Counted from the stretch's first letter, positions 53,118 through 62,651 are shown. The stretch: 64,000 nt of DNA from Bacteroidota bacterium (GCA_947475165.1 CANJLD010000002.1:186001-250000); one strand, 5' to 3'. The notes: generated from the letters alone by a model not told the origin. Translations and numbers: made by a program.

Positions 53118-54194
53118 TTAAAACGCCACTCCCCCTTCTTTCAATTTCTCGCTTTGCTCGGCTACGGCAAGTGCATCAATCATTTCGCTGATGTTGCCGT
53201 CCATAAATACCGCGAGGTTATAAATCGAAAGATTGATACGGTGGTCAGTAATTCTTCCCTGCGGATAATTATAAGTTCGGATTTTTGCTGAACGGTCACC
53301 AGTACTTACCAAAGTCTTTCTTCGCGCTGCAATTTCATCTTCGTGTTTGCGCACGGCTGTTTCATAAATTTTTGTCTTCAGCATTTTCATGGCATGTTCG
53401 CGGTTTTTATGCTGCGAACGTTCCTGTTGACATTCCACTACTGTATTAGTTGGAACGTGTGTTAAACGCACGGCACTCTCCGTTCTGTTTACGTGCTGTC
53501 CACCGGCACCGGATGCGCGGAACACATCCAGCCGTATATCTGCGGGATTGATATACACTTCCACTTCATCGGCTTCAGGCAATACCGCAACAGTAACTGC
53601 CGAAGTGTGAACACGCCCTTTCGCCTCGGTTAATGGAATACGCTGAACACGATGGACACCGCTTTCAAACTTTAATTTGCCGTAAACATTCTCACCGGTT
53701 ACTTCCAATACAATTTCTTTGTAGCCGCCTGCACTTCCCTCGCTGGCATTAGCAACGGTCACTTTCCAGCCAAGCGTTTCGCAATAGCGCGTATACATGC
53801 GCATCAGGTCACCGGCAAAAATACTTGCTTCATCGCCACCGGTGCCTGCACGAATTTCCATAAATACGTTTCTTTCATCTTCAGGCTCTTTAGGAACCAG
53901 CAGTGATTTCAAATCGTTTTCCAGCTTTTCTTTTTCAACCTCAAGTGTGGCTAAATCATTCTTCGCCAAATCGCGAAACTCTTCATCTGTTTCAGTAGAA
54001 ATAATTTCCTTGTTCGTTTCAATGTTGCTCAACACGTTGCGGTAATCGTCATACACTTTCACCACCTTCTCTAAATCGCGATACTCTTTATTTAGTTGAG
54101 TAAAGCGTTTCATATCGCTCATCGTTGCGGGGTCGCTGAGCGTTTTGCCTACTTCAATAAACTTGCCTTTTATATTTTCTAACTGACTGAACAT
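53118..54194 (-). CDS. prfA: Peptide chain release factor 1
   Basis: A 358-residue class I release factor. The GGQ motif is in RASGAGGQHVNRTESAVRLTHVPT and the stop-recognition PxT tripeptide is RIPLTEAKGRVHTS, which identifies RF1 (UAG/UAA specific) rather than RF2; the signature FMEIRAGTGGDEA is also present. An intact RF1 argues that UAG is decoded as stop in this organism, relevant to the two TAG-interrupted genes in the window. Confidence 0.96.
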   Translation of the reverse strand: MFSQLENIKGKFIEVGKTLSDPATMSDMKRFTQLNKEYRDLEKVVKVYDDYRNVLSNIETNKEIISTETDEEFRDLAKNDLATLEVEKEKLENDLKSLLVPKEPEDERNVFMEIRAGTGGDEASIFAGDLMRMYTRYCETLGWKVTVANASEGSAGGYKEIVLEVTGENVYGKLKFESGVHRVQRIPLTEAKGRVHTSAVTVAVLPEADEVEVYINPADIRLDVFRASGAGGQHVNRTESAVRLTHVPTNTVVECQQERSQHKNREHAMKMLKTKIYETAVRKHEDEIAARRKTLVSTGDRSAKIRTYNYPQGRITDHRINLSIYNLAVFMDGNISEMIDALAVAEQSEKLKEGGVAF

Positions 54195-54252
54195 CTACTT
54201 TGATTTTTTTTGAGCGCGCTAAAATAATTGAATTGAGGAGAGAGGAGGCGCG

Positions 54253-55071
54253 CTAATATTTGTAGAAATCTATTTTCTCTTTTTTCATTATGCCTAAGCG
54301 GTCTTTTTCGATTACTGCTAACGAAACATCGCTGGTGTCGGGAAGGGAAAGTGATTTTAATTCAAGCGTGAAAGAGTTGTAAGCGTTTAACTGATGATTG
54401 TCAAAATAAATTACCTGGTCTTGTAAAATTTGAAACTTGCTTAAGCCTTTAAGCGGAATTGTTTTTTCGTAGCTGCCGAAAATATCGAAGACAAGAATCC
54501 CGATGTTCGGGTCGTTCATATAAACTTTGTTGTCGCGCTCCATCATAAAGTTTGGATTGGGGGCTTGCTCCAATACTACGTTTAGTGCCTGACTTTCACG
54601 AAAAATCTTTCCGCCTTCGTCAATCTTTTTTAGTTTGAATTCTATGTTATCGTAAAACCAAATTCGCCCATCAGTAGAGGAGGCAACAGCAGAAATGTTT
54701 TGGTAACCGAGTTCGAAAAAGTTATAGGTATTGATGGGGGCGAGAAATCTATCCATCGTCATTATCGTCATAAAATCTGGATAGAAGACCAATAGTTTCA
54801 TCGGATTGTTTACGTCCACCATTCCAATTTTGCCATACTTGAATTCTTCATAACGGAAAAGAAATTTCCCATCCGATGAAAACTTCATTACTGAATTATT
54901 AGACGCAGCATAAAAACTTCCGAAGTTGTCAATAGCAATGTTGTTTGCTTTTGTTTCGTAAGAATTGATGAGTGTGAATGAAGGTGACAAAGAGCAAAGG
55001 GCAAAGAGCAAAAAGCAAAGAATAATCTTCTTTGAACTTTGAACTTTGATTTTTGGTCTTTGATTTTTCAT
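54253..55071 (-). CDS. Secreted beta-propeller-like protein of unknown function
   Basis: A 272-residue protein. The first 32 residues (basic n-region KNQRPKIKVQSSKK, hydrophobic IILCFLLFALCSL) form a signal peptide encoded almost entirely by two 7-bp tandem repeats. The mature part has repeated strands of the kind found in NHL or six-bladed propellers (NIAIDNFGSFYAASNNSVMKFSSDGKFLFRYE, FELGYQNISAVASSTDGRIWFYDNIEFKLKKIDEGGKIF, VYMNDPNIGILVFDIFGSYEKTI). Its ATG overlaps the lpxH stop (ATGA), so it is translationally coupled to lpxH. Confidence 0.8.
   Translation of the reverse strand: MKNQRPKIKVQSSKKIILCFLLFALCSLSPSFTLINSYETKANNIAIDNFGSFYAASNNSVMKFSSDGKFLFRYEEFKYGKIGMVDVNNPMKLLVFYPDFMTIMTMDRFLAPINTYNFFELGYQNISAVASSTDGRIWFYDNIEFKLKKIDEGGKIFRESQALNVVLEQAPNPNFMMERDNKVYMNDPNIGILVFDIFGSYEKTIPLKGLSKFQILQDQVIYFDNHQLNAYNSFTLELKSLSLPDTSDVSLAVIEKDRLGIMKKEKIDFYKY
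54986..55020. repeat. 7-bp tandem repeat, consensus AGCAAAG, five units
   Basis: GACAAAG, AGCAAAG, GGCAAAG, AGCAAAA, AGCAAAG. It encodes the hydrophobic core of the signal peptide of the gene at 54253-55071 on the minus strand. Confidence 0.85.
55030..55064. repeat. 7-bp tandem repeat, consensus CTTTGAA, five degenerate units
   Basis: CTTTGAA, CTTTGAA, CTTTGAT, TTTTGGT, CTTTGAT. It encodes the basic n-region of the same signal peptide, right after the start codon at 55071. Confidence 0.8.
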
Positions 55072-55832
55072 TTCTTAAAGTATTTCAATTCCATTTTCTC
55101 TCCATCAAACACAGCATAGCTATAATAATCGAGCCAATCTCCGGTGTTGATGTAGCGACTTTTCTCATTTAGTTGAACATCAAGAGGTAAATGACGGTGA
55201 CCGAAAACAAAAAAATCGAAATGCTCGTTCTTTAAGGTCTCGTGGCAAAATTGAACCAACCATTCTTTTTCTTCATTGGTCTGATATTCCTCAGCTGCCT
55301 TTCGTTTTCCTTCATTGCCAAATCTGCTTTCGTACGAAAAATAGCTGGCTACACGTGCGCCAATATCCGGATGTAACCAGCGAAACAAAAATTGGCAAAG
55401 CGTATTGGAGAAAACTTTCTTAATGAATTTGTAACCGTGGTCACCGGGCCCTAAGCCATCGCCATGCCCGATAAAAAATTTCTTGCCGTTGAACTCGCGT
55501 TGCGTTGGTTGAGTGTAAACTTTAGCTCCTAACTCTTGCTCAAAATAACCGAACATCCACAAGTCATGATTGCCGGTAAAAATGTGAACCGGTATGCCTG
55601 CATCGCACAATTCTGCAATTTTTCCTTGTATGCGAACAAATCCTTTGGGTATTACGGTTTTGTATTCGTGCCAGAAATCGAAGATATCGCCAATGATGAA
55701 AATTTCTGCAGCATCAGCTTTAATTTCATCGAGCCATTGCACAAATAATTTTTCGCGTGCCGCACTCGATTTTACATCAGGTGTGCCTAAGTGTAAATCA
55801 GAAGCGAAATAAATTTTCCCCGAAAATGCCAT
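55068..55832 (-). CDS. lpxH: UDP-2,3-diacylglucosamine diphosphatase-like metallophosphatase
   Basis: A 254-residue calcineurin-like phosphatase with all metal motifs in order: FASDLHLGTPD, IGDIFDFWHE, FTGNHDLWMFGY, FIGHGDGLGPGDHGYK and VFGHRHLPLD. These match LpxH/LpxH2, which hydrolyses UDP-2,3-diacylglucosamine to lipid X in lipid A synthesis; the LGPGDHGYKFIKKVF segment is typical of Bacteroidota LpxH. A TATTTTTA box lies a few nt upstream of the ATG. Confidence 0.88.
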   Translation of the reverse strand: MAFSGKIYFASDLHLGTPDVKSSAAREKLFVQWLDEIKADAAEIFIIGDIFDFWHEYKTVIPKGFVRIQGKIAELCDAGIPVHIFTGNHDLWMFGYFEQELGAKVYTQPTQREFNGKKFFIGHGDGLGPGDHGYKFIKKVFSNTLCQFLFRWLHPDIGARVASYFSYESRFGNEGKRKAAEEYQTNEEKEWLVQFCHETLKNEHFDFFVFGHRHLPLDVQLNEKSRYINTGDWLDYYSYAVFDGEKMELKYFKK

Positions 55833-55862
55833 CGGGCTAAAAATAGAATTATTGATGGAGAG

Positions 55863-56690
55863 TTACGGACGCAAAGACGGTGGAATAATCTGGTCTACTA
55901 AAAACACGTAAACATCTTCCGTGCCTTCAGCATTCAGAATCAAACGTTGCTTATCGTAGAAGTGCCCGTTATTACATGAGCCCAACTTGATGATACTTGG
56001 AAGTTCGCCTTTATTCAACGCGTAGAATTTTTCTAATCCTTCTGCTTCGCTCACTGCAAGATGAGCAATATCTGTAATGATGATATGCGTTTTCGGAAAG
56101 CAGTGCAATCTTCTGCGCGATGCTTGTTTAGGATTTAATATGATAGTTCCCTCTTCAGCAATCAAACTTTCGCAAAGCGAAACAGCCGCATCTGAGTTTT
56201 CGATAGTATAACCGATTGAACCTTTCTGAAAATTATTTTCGCAGAAAGCATCTTTCACTTCATTCTCCCAGCAAAAAATATGTGACCAGTTTCTTTCAGC
56301 CTTCAACATGCGCAATCCTTCAATAGCTTCTTTTACATTCTCGCAGAAAATAAATTTTCCGTTTGCCTGAATAAATTTTGTAGCAAAGCGAATGTCCAAA
56401 TCCTTTTCTGTAGGCAATGTATATGACGGAGCAGTTACTTCAACTGTGCGAAGAGAAATTTCTTTTTCAGTTACACTTTCATCACTAACGCGCGAGGTGT
56501 AGGTAAACACCGGTGCCGGAGTTGTAGTTTCTGCAGGTTCTTCATTGGTGGTTTGGATGTTCGATTCGTAGGTAAGTTCTGCGATAGTAACAGCTTCTGT
56601 GCTCGTTTCTTCCTGAGTCGATTTTTCGGAGTTAACAAACACACTTTTCATTTTCGCGAAAAATCCGGTTCCGGTTTCTTCTGTAAGCAT
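55863..56690 (-). CDS. LUD (LutC/YkgG) domain protein
   Basis: A 275-residue protein with an N-terminal low-complexity Thr/Glu-rich stretch (about 20-90) and a C-terminal LUD domain: ATKFIQANGKFIFCENVKEAIEGLRML, IGYTIENSDAAVSLCESLIAEEGTIIL and THIIITDIAHLAVSEAEGLEKF. LUD proteins include LutC of lactate utilisation; this shorter version is regularly found downstream of ftsH in Bacteroidota and has no assigned function. Third gene of rsfS-ftsH-LUD. Confidence 0.85.
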   Translation of the reverse strand: MLTEETGTGFFAKMKSVFVNSEKSTQEETSTEAVTIAELTYESNIQTTNEEPAETTTPAPVFTYTSRVSDESVTEKEISLRTVEVTAPSYTLPTEKDLDIRFATKFIQANGKFIFCENVKEAIEGLRMLKAERNWSHIFCWENEVKDAFCENNFQKGSIGYTIENSDAAVSLCESLIAEEGTIILNPKQASRRRLHCFPKTHIIITDIAHLAVSEAEGLEKFYALNKGELPSIIKLGSCNNGHFYDKQRLILNAEGTEDVYVFLVDQIIPPSLRP

Positions 56691-56762
56691 AGGGGTCAGG
56701 GTTGGTTTCGATAATTTTTATATCGAACTCAAAGTTAGCCAGCCACTATGCGAATGAAAGTT

Positions 56763-58808
56763 TTATGCAGGAGTATTCTCAACAGAAGGAGTATCAGCGT
56801 CCGTGTTTTTAGACACGGTTAGAACTTCTGTATCAAACACATCCGGTGTTTCGTATGGACGTTTTCCGATTAGTCTTTCTAAGTCGTCTTTGAAAAGAAC
56901 TTCTTTTTCCAATAACAAACTCGCAAGCATATCCAGTTCTTTTCTTTTTTCACGAAGTAGATTTTGTGCACGTACATATTGGTCTTCAATAATTTTGCGC
57001 GATTCCACATCAATCATCTTCGCAGTTTCTTCACTGAAAGGTTTGTTGAATGTGTTTTGATTTTGCATATCGTAGAACGAAACGTTTCCTACTTTTTCAT
57101 TCATACCAAAAATGGAAACCATCGCATACGCAACTCGTGTTACCTGATCTAAATCGTTTTGAGCACCGGTTGAAATTTCATCAAATACAATTCGTTCTGC
57201 TGCACGACCACCCAGTGTCATACACATACGGTCAAGCATTTCGTTTTCTCGCTCGATGTATTTTTCTTTCGGCAAATATTGCGCGTATCCAAGTGCTGCA
57301 ACACCGCGCGGTATAATTGAAACTTTTAATAACGGATGAGCATATTCCAAGAACCATCCGCAAATGGCGTGACCGGCTTCGTGGTAAGCAATAATTTTTT
57401 TCTCTTCCGGTGAAATGAGTTTGTTCTTCTTTTCTAAACCACCGATAGCGCGGTCAACAGCATCGTTGAAATCCTGCATATCAATTTCGGTTTTGTCATT
57501 GCGTGCGGCAATCAACGCGGCTTCGTTGCAAATATTTGCAATATCGGCACCAACAAAGCCCGGAGTAAGGGCGGCAAGTTTGTGAACGTCAACTGCTGGA
57601 CTTAGTTTGATGGTTTTCGAATGCACTTTAAAAATTTGCTCTCTGCCTTTTAAGTCTGGTTTGTCAATAGAAATTTGACGATCAAATCTTCCTGGGCGAA
57701 GAAGTGCTGTGTCCAACACATCCGGTCGGTTGGTAGCAGCAATCATGATTACACCTTTCTCTGAACTGAAACCATCCATCTCCACTAGCAACTGGTTCAA
57801 GGTGTTTTCGCGCTCATCATTTCCATTCACTAAATTTTTTCCACGCGCGCGACCGATGGCATCAATTTCATCAATGAAAATAATGCACGGTGCTTTCTCT
57901 CTCGCCTGGCGAAATAGATCGCGAACGCGTGATGCGCCAACGCCCACAAACATTTCTACGAAATCGGAACCGGAGATAGAGAAGAATGGAACCTGAGCTT
58001 CGCCTGCCATTGCTTTTGCAATCAAAGTCTTACCGGTTCCCGGTGGACCAATCAGTAATGCGCCTTTCGGAATTTTTCCGCCCAGTGCTGTATATTTTTT
58101 CGGATTCTTTAAGAAGTTGACAATCTCATGCACTTCCACTTTTGCTTCATCCAACCCGGCAACATCATCAAACGTGATGTTTATTTTTTCATCCTTATCA
58201 AACAGAATAGCTTTAGATTTTCCGATATTGAAAATATTGCCACCGGGTCCGCCAATTCCACCACCCGATTTGCGCAACATGAAAATCCATAGACCGGCAA
58301 TTAAAAGAAGCGGCAACAGCCAAGGCACAATATCTCTCCACCAGTCCTGACGCAATTCGTATTCAACATTCACTGGGGAGAATTCCGGTTTGTCTTTATA
58401 AAATTCTGTAGAGAATTTATCGAAAGCATCGTTTGATGGAACGGTGAGACTGTAATGAGGTCCTTTGTTTGCAGAGCCAAATCTGGTCTTTGCAATCTTC
58501 TTATATTTTGCTTTATTGAGCGAAGAATCTTTTAGATAAACCTCCGCCAGTTTTTCGTTTACTATAACTACTTTGTCAACGTCTTTATCCGTTAACATGG
58601 TGCGCAAATCGTTCATGTTACTCTTCTGCACGTTCTCTCCAAAAAGCGACATGTTGAAAGAGATAACTACAAATACAAAAATGATGGCATACACCCAGAA
58701 GTAATTAAACTTAGGTCCGTCATCCAAAATATTTTTAGCTGAGCGTTTCTTTTCTTTCGATTCTTCTCCCTGCTGATTCTTGTTTTCGTTGCTGTTTTGC
58801 GTTTCCAT
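56763..58808 (-). CDS. ftsH: ATP-dependent zinc metalloprotease FtsH
   Basis: A 681-residue membrane-anchored AAA+ protease. Transmembrane segments are near residues 35-55 and 160-180. The AAA module has Walker A GPPGTGKT, Walker [13 protein letters not shown], the pore motif [11 protein letters not shown], and the second region of homology [19 protein letters not shown]. The protease domain has the zinc motif HEAGH ([12 protein letters not shown]) and the third ligand region [10 protein letters not shown]. It degrades membrane and regulatory proteins. The extended periplasmic domain (58-158) is normal for Bacteroidota. Confidence 0.97.
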   Translation of the reverse strand: METQNSNENKNQQGEESKEKKRSAKNILDDGPKFNYFWVYAIIFVFVVISFNMSLFGENVQKSNMNDLRTMLTDKDVDKVVIVNEKLAEVYLKDSSLNKAKYKKIAKTRFGSANKGPHYSLTVPSNDAFDKFSTEFYKDKPEFSPVNVEYELRQDWWRDIVPWLLPLLLIAGLWIFMLRKSGGGIGGPGGNIFNIGKSKAILFDKDEKINITFDDVAGLDEAKVEVHEIVNFLKNPKKYTALGGKIPKGALLIGPPGTGKTLIAKAMAGEAQVPFFSISGSDFVEMFVGVGASRVRDLFRQAREKAPCIIFIDEIDAIGRARGKNLVNGNDERENTLNQLLVEMDGFSSEKGVIMIAATNRPDVLDTALLRPGRFDRQISIDKPDLKGREQIFKVHSKTIKLSPAVDVHKLAALTPGFVGADIANICNEAALIAARNDKTEIDMQDFNDAVDRAIGGLEKKNKLISPEEKKIIAYHEAGHAICGWFLEYAHPLLKVSIIPRGVAALGYAQYLPKEKYIERENEMLDRMCMTLGGRAAERIVFDEISTGAQNDLDQVTRVAYAMVSIFGMNEKVGNVSFYDMQNQNTFNKPFSEETAKMIDVESRKIIEDQYVRAQNLLREKRKELDMLASLLLEKEVLFKDDLERLIGKRPYETPDVFDTEVLTVSKNTDADTPSVENTPA

Positions 58809-58876
58809 GTTACTCGTTTATCAAATGTCCCCTTTGAGACGATTCGGCTTTTTATTTATTGTAAGTTAAATTTTGT

Positions 58877-59242
58877 TCAACCATCAGAATGCTTCGTAAG
58901 CTTTCCATCGCTCCATAAATCTTCGAGGTCGTAAAAGTCTCTTTTGTCGCGGTGAAAAATATGCACCACCACATCTACAAAATCAACAATAATCCATTCT
59001 GAATTTTTGCCGCCTTCGCTGTGATAAGGCTGCAATCCTTTTTCGCCTGCCTCATATACTATGCTGTCGAAAATTGCTTTTACCTGAGTGCTTGAATCGC
59101 CATGCGTGATAATGAAATAATCAGCCGCAGCATCATTTATTTTCCGAAGGTCAAGAGATACAACTTCGCGTCCTTTCTTATTTAAAATTGCCTCCACCAC
59201 CAGCTTCTTCAAACTTTCTGTCCCAGTTTTCTTTTTCGCCAA
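58877..59242 (-). CDS. rsfS: Ribosomal silencing factor RsfS
   Basis: A 121-residue protein of the RsfS/Iojap family: VVEAILNKKGREVVSLDLRKINDAAADYFIITHGDSSTQVKAIFDSI, EGGKNSEWIIVDFVDVVVHIFHRDKRDFYDLEDLWSD. It binds L14 of the large ribosomal subunit and blocks subunit joining. The start is TTG 59242: no in-frame ATG precedes the domain. It lies upstream of ftsH and divergent from birA. Confidence 0.94.
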   Translation of the reverse strand: MAKKKTGTESLKKLVVEAILNKKGREVVSLDLRKINDAAADYFIITHGDSSTQVKAIFDSIVYEAGEKGLQPYHSEGGKNSEWIIVDFVDVVVHIFHRDKRDFYDLEDLWSDGKLTKHSDG

Positions 59243-59309
59243 ACTTCAAATTTTGTTGATAAAATACATGCGTAATACTTCTCAAAAGTAATTAGTTTTC
59301 GCAAACAGA

Positions 59310-60059
59310 ATGGATACACTTTTCATAGGGAAAAACATAGTTGAACTTGAATCGGTTGATTCAACAAATAATTACGCGAAAGAATTGCTTGCGAAAGAGA
59401 AACCTCTTGAGGGAACCATCATCTTTGCGCACGAGCAGCATACCGGCAGAGGCCAAATGGGAAATGCGTGGAAAACCGAAGCTGGAAAAAATCTCACTCT
59501 TAGTTTTATTCTCTATCCTGATTTTTTAGATGCGGATAAACAGTTTTATCTGAACATGGCTATCAGTTTAGCCGTGAAAGATTTTTGTGAGAGCGTATTG
59601 CCCGATGAAATAAAAATTAAATGGCCCAACGATATTTACTGGCACGATAAAAAGCTTGGAGGAATTTTAATTGAGAATACGATTAACGGTAGTCGAATTT
59701 CGTCTTCGGTGGTCGGTATCGGCATTAATGTAAATCAGGAGGAGTTTGATGAAGCGTTGCCGAATCCGGTTTCGCTTTTGCAAATTTCAAATTTCAATTT
59801 CAAGCTTTCGAATTTGATTGAAGGATTGAGTGTGTTTATAGAAAAGTATTATTTGCAACTGCGACAACTGCATTTCAATTTTTTAGATAAGGGATATACC
59901 GTTGCGCTTTATCGTTATCAGCAAACGCATGAGTTTAAAAAAGGCGAGCAGATTTTACGAGGAGAAATAAACGGTGTGGCGAAAGACGGCAAACTAATTC
60001 TGCATTGCAACGGCAAAGAATCGCGGTTTGGGTTTAAGGAGATTGAGTTTGTGATTTGA
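59310..60059 (+). CDS. birA: Biotin--[acetyl-CoA-carboxylase] ligase
   Basis: A 249-residue group I (no DNA-binding domain) biotin protein ligase. Key motifs: ELESVDSTNNYAKELL, HEQHTGRGQMGNAW (biotinyl-AMP GRGQ loop), IKWPNDIYWHDKKLGGILIE (KWPND) and VGIGINVNQ. It attaches biotin to carboxylase carriers. A TAGTTTTC box (59293-59300) precedes the ATG by 9 nt. Confidence 0.95.
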   Translation: MDTLFIGKNIVELESVDSTNNYAKELLAKEKPLEGTIIFAHEQHTGRGQMGNAWKTEAGKNLTLSFILYPDFLDADKQFYLNMAISLAVKDFCESVLPDEIKIKWPNDIYWHDKKLGGILIENTINGSRISSSVVGIGINVNQEEFDEALPNPVSLLQISNFNFKLSNLIEGLSVFIEKYYLQLRQLHFNFLDKGYTVALYRYQQTHEFKKGEQILRGEINGVAKDGKLILHCNGKESRFGFKEIEFVI

Positions 60060-60061
60060 GT

Positions 60062-60601
60062 TTATCTCCTTCGCCTCGTTATCAGCAGATCTTCTTTAAA
60101 TAAAGTAAAGACTTCCTTTTCGTTTTTGGGCGGTACTTCGCCACTATTGGCAACGGTGTTTATCTCCATTAAAATTGTGTTGGTTCCTTTTGTGCCGCTG
60201 TATGCTTTTGTTACTTCAACCATACTGCCTCTGTTTCGCATAGAGGGTAGCCGGTATTTAATTAAGAAAAAGACAGAGTCGTTTTTTTGAACGCAAGGCA
60301 CTTTCCGGTATTCGCCTACGCTTGCGTTTTTATCTTCTAACACGCCCAGCGAATCAAGAATGCTTTGCGTTGCTTTAAAATAGATGAGTGTATTCGGGCT
60401 GGTTATTTTTATGCCCGTTCTGTAAACGATACGGTTAAATGTTTCTGTTTTATTGGTAAGGAATGTTTGCTGAACAAAAGTGTCCATTGCAATTTTGCCT
60501 TTATAGCCCGCCATGTCTCTTCTTACAGAAAAGGTATCTGTTTTCTGCGCCTCGGCACTTGAAAACAAAAATGAAATGAAAAGAAAAAACAAAAATTTCA
60601 T
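60062..60601 (-). CDS. Secreted protein of unknown function
   Basis: A 179-residue protein with a signal peptide (..FSSAEAQ|K). The mature part is beta-rich without recognisable motifs (VQQTFLTNKTETFNRIVYRTGIKITSPNTLIYFKATQSILDSLG, SVFFLIKYRLPSMRNRGSMVEVTKAYSG) and ends in four arginines. Convergent with birA, 2 bp apart. Confidence 0.7.
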   Translation of the reverse strand: MKFLFFLFISFLFSSAEAQKTDTFSVRRDMAGYKGKIAMDTFVQQTFLTNKTETFNRIVYRTGIKITSPNTLIYFKATQSILDSLGVLEDKNASVGEYRKVPCVQKNDSVFFLIKYRLPSMRNRGSMVEVTKAYSGTKGTNTILMEINTVANSGEVPPKNEKEVFTLFKEDLLITRRRR

Positions 60602-60656
60602 CTTAATGAAAGAAGACTAATGATGAAAAGTAACGGAATTGGCAGAGAGAAATTTT

Positions 60657-61724
60657 CTATTTCAACTTCACCCGCATTTTCACCGGTTGGTGGTCGCTGA
60701 AATCAAAACCCATGTTAACTCCTTTGACTTCTTCCACTTCAATATTCGGAGATGTGAAATAGTAATCAATTACTGTAGTGAATGTTTTGGCCGGGTCAAA
60801 AGTAAACTTGTTCTTCCGGTTAGTGGCAGTGGTTGAATCATAAACATAATTCCAACCGGTAACATAGTTCGGGTCGTTGTTCTTTAAATATAATTGGTCG
60901 TCTTCCGGTTCTTTCTCCCAGGTGTGAACGTTGAATGATGGCGGAGCAATATTCCAGTCGCCACCTAACACTACATAGTTTCCTTTGGCATATTCTTCTT
61001 CCAGAATCTTTTTGGTCAACGCCATTTGCTCTTTCTTTACGCTGCCGTCATCGTAAGCTTCGAAGTGCGTGTTGATGACAACCAAATCTTTTCCATTCGC
61101 CAATTTGTAACGCTGCATGAGCAAACAACGTTCGAGATAAAATAGTTTGCGTGGGAAATCTGAAATGCCCGGTAGGGCAATTCGTTTTGATTCCACCGGT
61201 GTGAATTTTGAAAGCGTTTGCAAGCCTCCATAAACTTTTCCAATTGGATTTGTAAATGGAAACGGCAGAAATTCCACCTGATAGTTTGGCGTGAACACAT
61301 AGTTGTGTTCATGTAATATTTTTGCAAACTGCTCTGCCTGGTCAATCTTCCAGCTGCGTTTGCTGCTGCGGTCAACTTCCTGCAACATGATAAAGTCGAT
61401 GTCTTTATTATCTGCAAAAAACTTCTTCATGCCTTCATTGTTCTTCAGCACATGTTCTTTAGGTGAAGTCACCATTTTGCCGCCATCGTAAAAGAAGTCT
61501 ACCTCTTTGCCTAAACCACCATAGCCTACATTCCAAATGATAAAAGAGAAGGTGGAATCGGTAAGTGATTTCGGATTTTGGATTTCGGATTTTGGATTTA
61601 CAACTGCTACATCTTCTGCCGGTGCCGGTTTGAATTTCGTAACGATTCCAAACAAAATCATTCCGCCCACATAAAGAATGGCACTAATTAAAAGAATGCC
61701 AATGAATAGTAACACCTGTTTCAT
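60657..61724 (-). CDS. Membrane-anchored endonuclease/exonuclease/phosphatase family protein
   Basis: A 355-residue protein with one N-terminal membrane segment (about 4-30) and a periplasmic-side EEP domain: FIIWNVGYGGLG, MLQEVDRSSKRSWKIDQAEQFA (metal Glu), VINTHFEAYDDGSVKKEQ, VLGGDWNIAPP and the terminal FSDHQPVKMRVKL. It resembles neutral sphingomyelinase/phosphatase-type EEP proteins; substrate unknown. The linker after the membrane segment (about residues 43-53, NPKSEIQNPKS) is encoded by a 7-bp tandem repeat. Confidence 0.88.
   Translation of the reverse strand: MKQVLLFIGILLISAILYVGGMILFGIVTKFKPAPAEDVAVVNPKSEIQNPKSLTDSTFSFIIWNVGYGGLGKEVDFFYDGGKMVTSPKEHVLKNNEGMKKFFADNKDIDFIMLQEVDRSSKRSWKIDQAEQFAKILHEHNYVFTPNYQVEFLPFPFTNPIGKVYGGLQTLSKFTPVESKRIALPGISDFPRKLFYLERCLLMQRYKLANGKDLVVINTHFEAYDDGSVKKEQMALTKKILEEEYAKGNYVVLGGDWNIAPPSFNVHTWEKEPEDDQLYLKNNDPNYVTGWNYVYDSTTATNRKNKFTFDPAKTFTTVIDYYFTSPNIEVEEVKGVNMGFDFSDHQPVKMRVKLK
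61567..61601. repeat. 7-bp tandem repeat GATTT(C/T)G, five units
   Basis: GATTTCG, GATTTTG, GATTTCG, GATTTTG, GATTTAC. Inside the EEP gene, encoding the linker between membrane anchor and catalytic domain. Confidence 0.85.
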
Positions 61725-61751
61725 TTCAGAAAATTTTATGCAAGATAATTC

Positions 61752-61759
61752 TACATTTG
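61752..61759 (+). promoter_or_regulatory. -7 box TACATTTG before the alpha/beta hydrolase gene
   Basis: Perfect TAnnTTTG, 25 nt before ATG 61785. Confidence 0.5.
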
Positions 61760-61784
61760 AAAAACACTTAAATCATTTAAGAAT

Positions 61785-62621
61785 ATGAATCATTTTGAAT
61801 GGACCTGGAAACAGGAAGGAGAAACAATCAGCGCGCAAGGATGGAACCCGCCACAAACCAAAGGGGTGGTTTGCATTGTGCATGGCTTTAATGAGCACAG
61901 CACCCGCTATGCCGATGCCGCTGAACGCTTTTGTGCGGCAGGTTATGCCGTGCTTACTTACGATGAGTTCGGACATGGAAAGACTACCGGTAAACGCGGA
62001 CATGCGCCCACTTATGACGCGTTTCTTGATTCGGTAAAAATAATTCTGGATGAAGCGGAAACGCGCTTTCCGGGAGTGAAGAAATTTTTGTGGGGACACA
62101 GTATGGGCGGAGGCATTGTGCTGAATTATTTATTGAAGCGTCAGCCGAATATTGCCGGTGCTATTGCTACCGGTCCGCTGTTGAAGCTGGCGTTTGAACC
62201 GCCTGCGTTTAAAGTTTTTCTGGCTAAAATGATGGTGAATATTTATCCTGCCTTTACCGAAACCGCACCGGTTGATGCTGAAGCCATTTCGCGCGACCGG
62301 AATGAAGTGCGCAAGTACACCGAGGACGTACACAACCACGGAAAGATTACTGCCGGAACTTTTTTCGGAATGTTTAATGCCGGCAAATGGAATATTGAAC
62401 ATGCTTCGGAACTGAAAGTTCCTTTGTTGTTGATGCACGGTATGGCAGATAGATTGACTTCGCCCGAAGGCACTAAAGAGTTTGCTGCTAATGCCCCGAA
62501 GAATTTAGTGACGCTAAAACTCTGGGAAGGTTTTTATCACGAGCTGCATAACGAACCGGAACCGGACAGAAGTGAGGTATTTGCATACATTACTAATTGG
62601 CTGAACGGACACCTCTCCTAA
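61785..62621 (+). CDS. Alpha/beta hydrolase, monoacylglycerol lipase/lysophospholipase-like
   Basis: A 278-residue serine hydrolase: VVCIVHGFNEHSTRYADAAERFCAAGYAVLTYDEFGHGKTTGKRGHAPTYDAFLDSV, the nucleophile elbow FLWGHSMGGGIVLNYLL (Ser about 107), LLMHGMADRLTSPEG with the acid, and FYHELHNEPE with the catalytic His. This is the PldB/monoglyceride lipase (hydrolase_4) family. No signal peptide, so cytoplasmic. Confidence 0.9.
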   Translation: MNHFEWTWKQEGETISAQGWNPPQTKGVVCIVHGFNEHSTRYADAAERFCAAGYAVLTYDEFGHGKTTGKRGHAPTYDAFLDSVKIILDEAETRFPGVKKFLWGHSMGGGIVLNYLLKRQPNIAGAIATGPLLKLAFEPPAFKVFLAKMMVNIYPAFTETAPVDAEAISRDRNEVRKYTEDVHNHGKITAGTFFGMFNAGKWNIEHASELKVPLLLMHGMADRLTSPEGTKEFAANAPKNLVTLKLWEGFYHELHNEPEPDRSEVFAYITNWLNGHLS

Positions 62622-62645
62622 ATCCTCTCCGAAGGAGAGGACTTT
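62612..62645. terminator. CCTCTCCTAAATCC element with hairpin
   Basis: CCTCTCC (62624-62630) pairs with GGAGAGG (62634-62640) with a GAA loop, followed by ACTTTA. It overlaps the last codons of the hydrolase gene and is the same element type as CCCCTAAATCCCCTAAAGGGGACTT at 25232-25257. Confidence 0.6.
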
Positions 62646-62651
62646 AAAACC

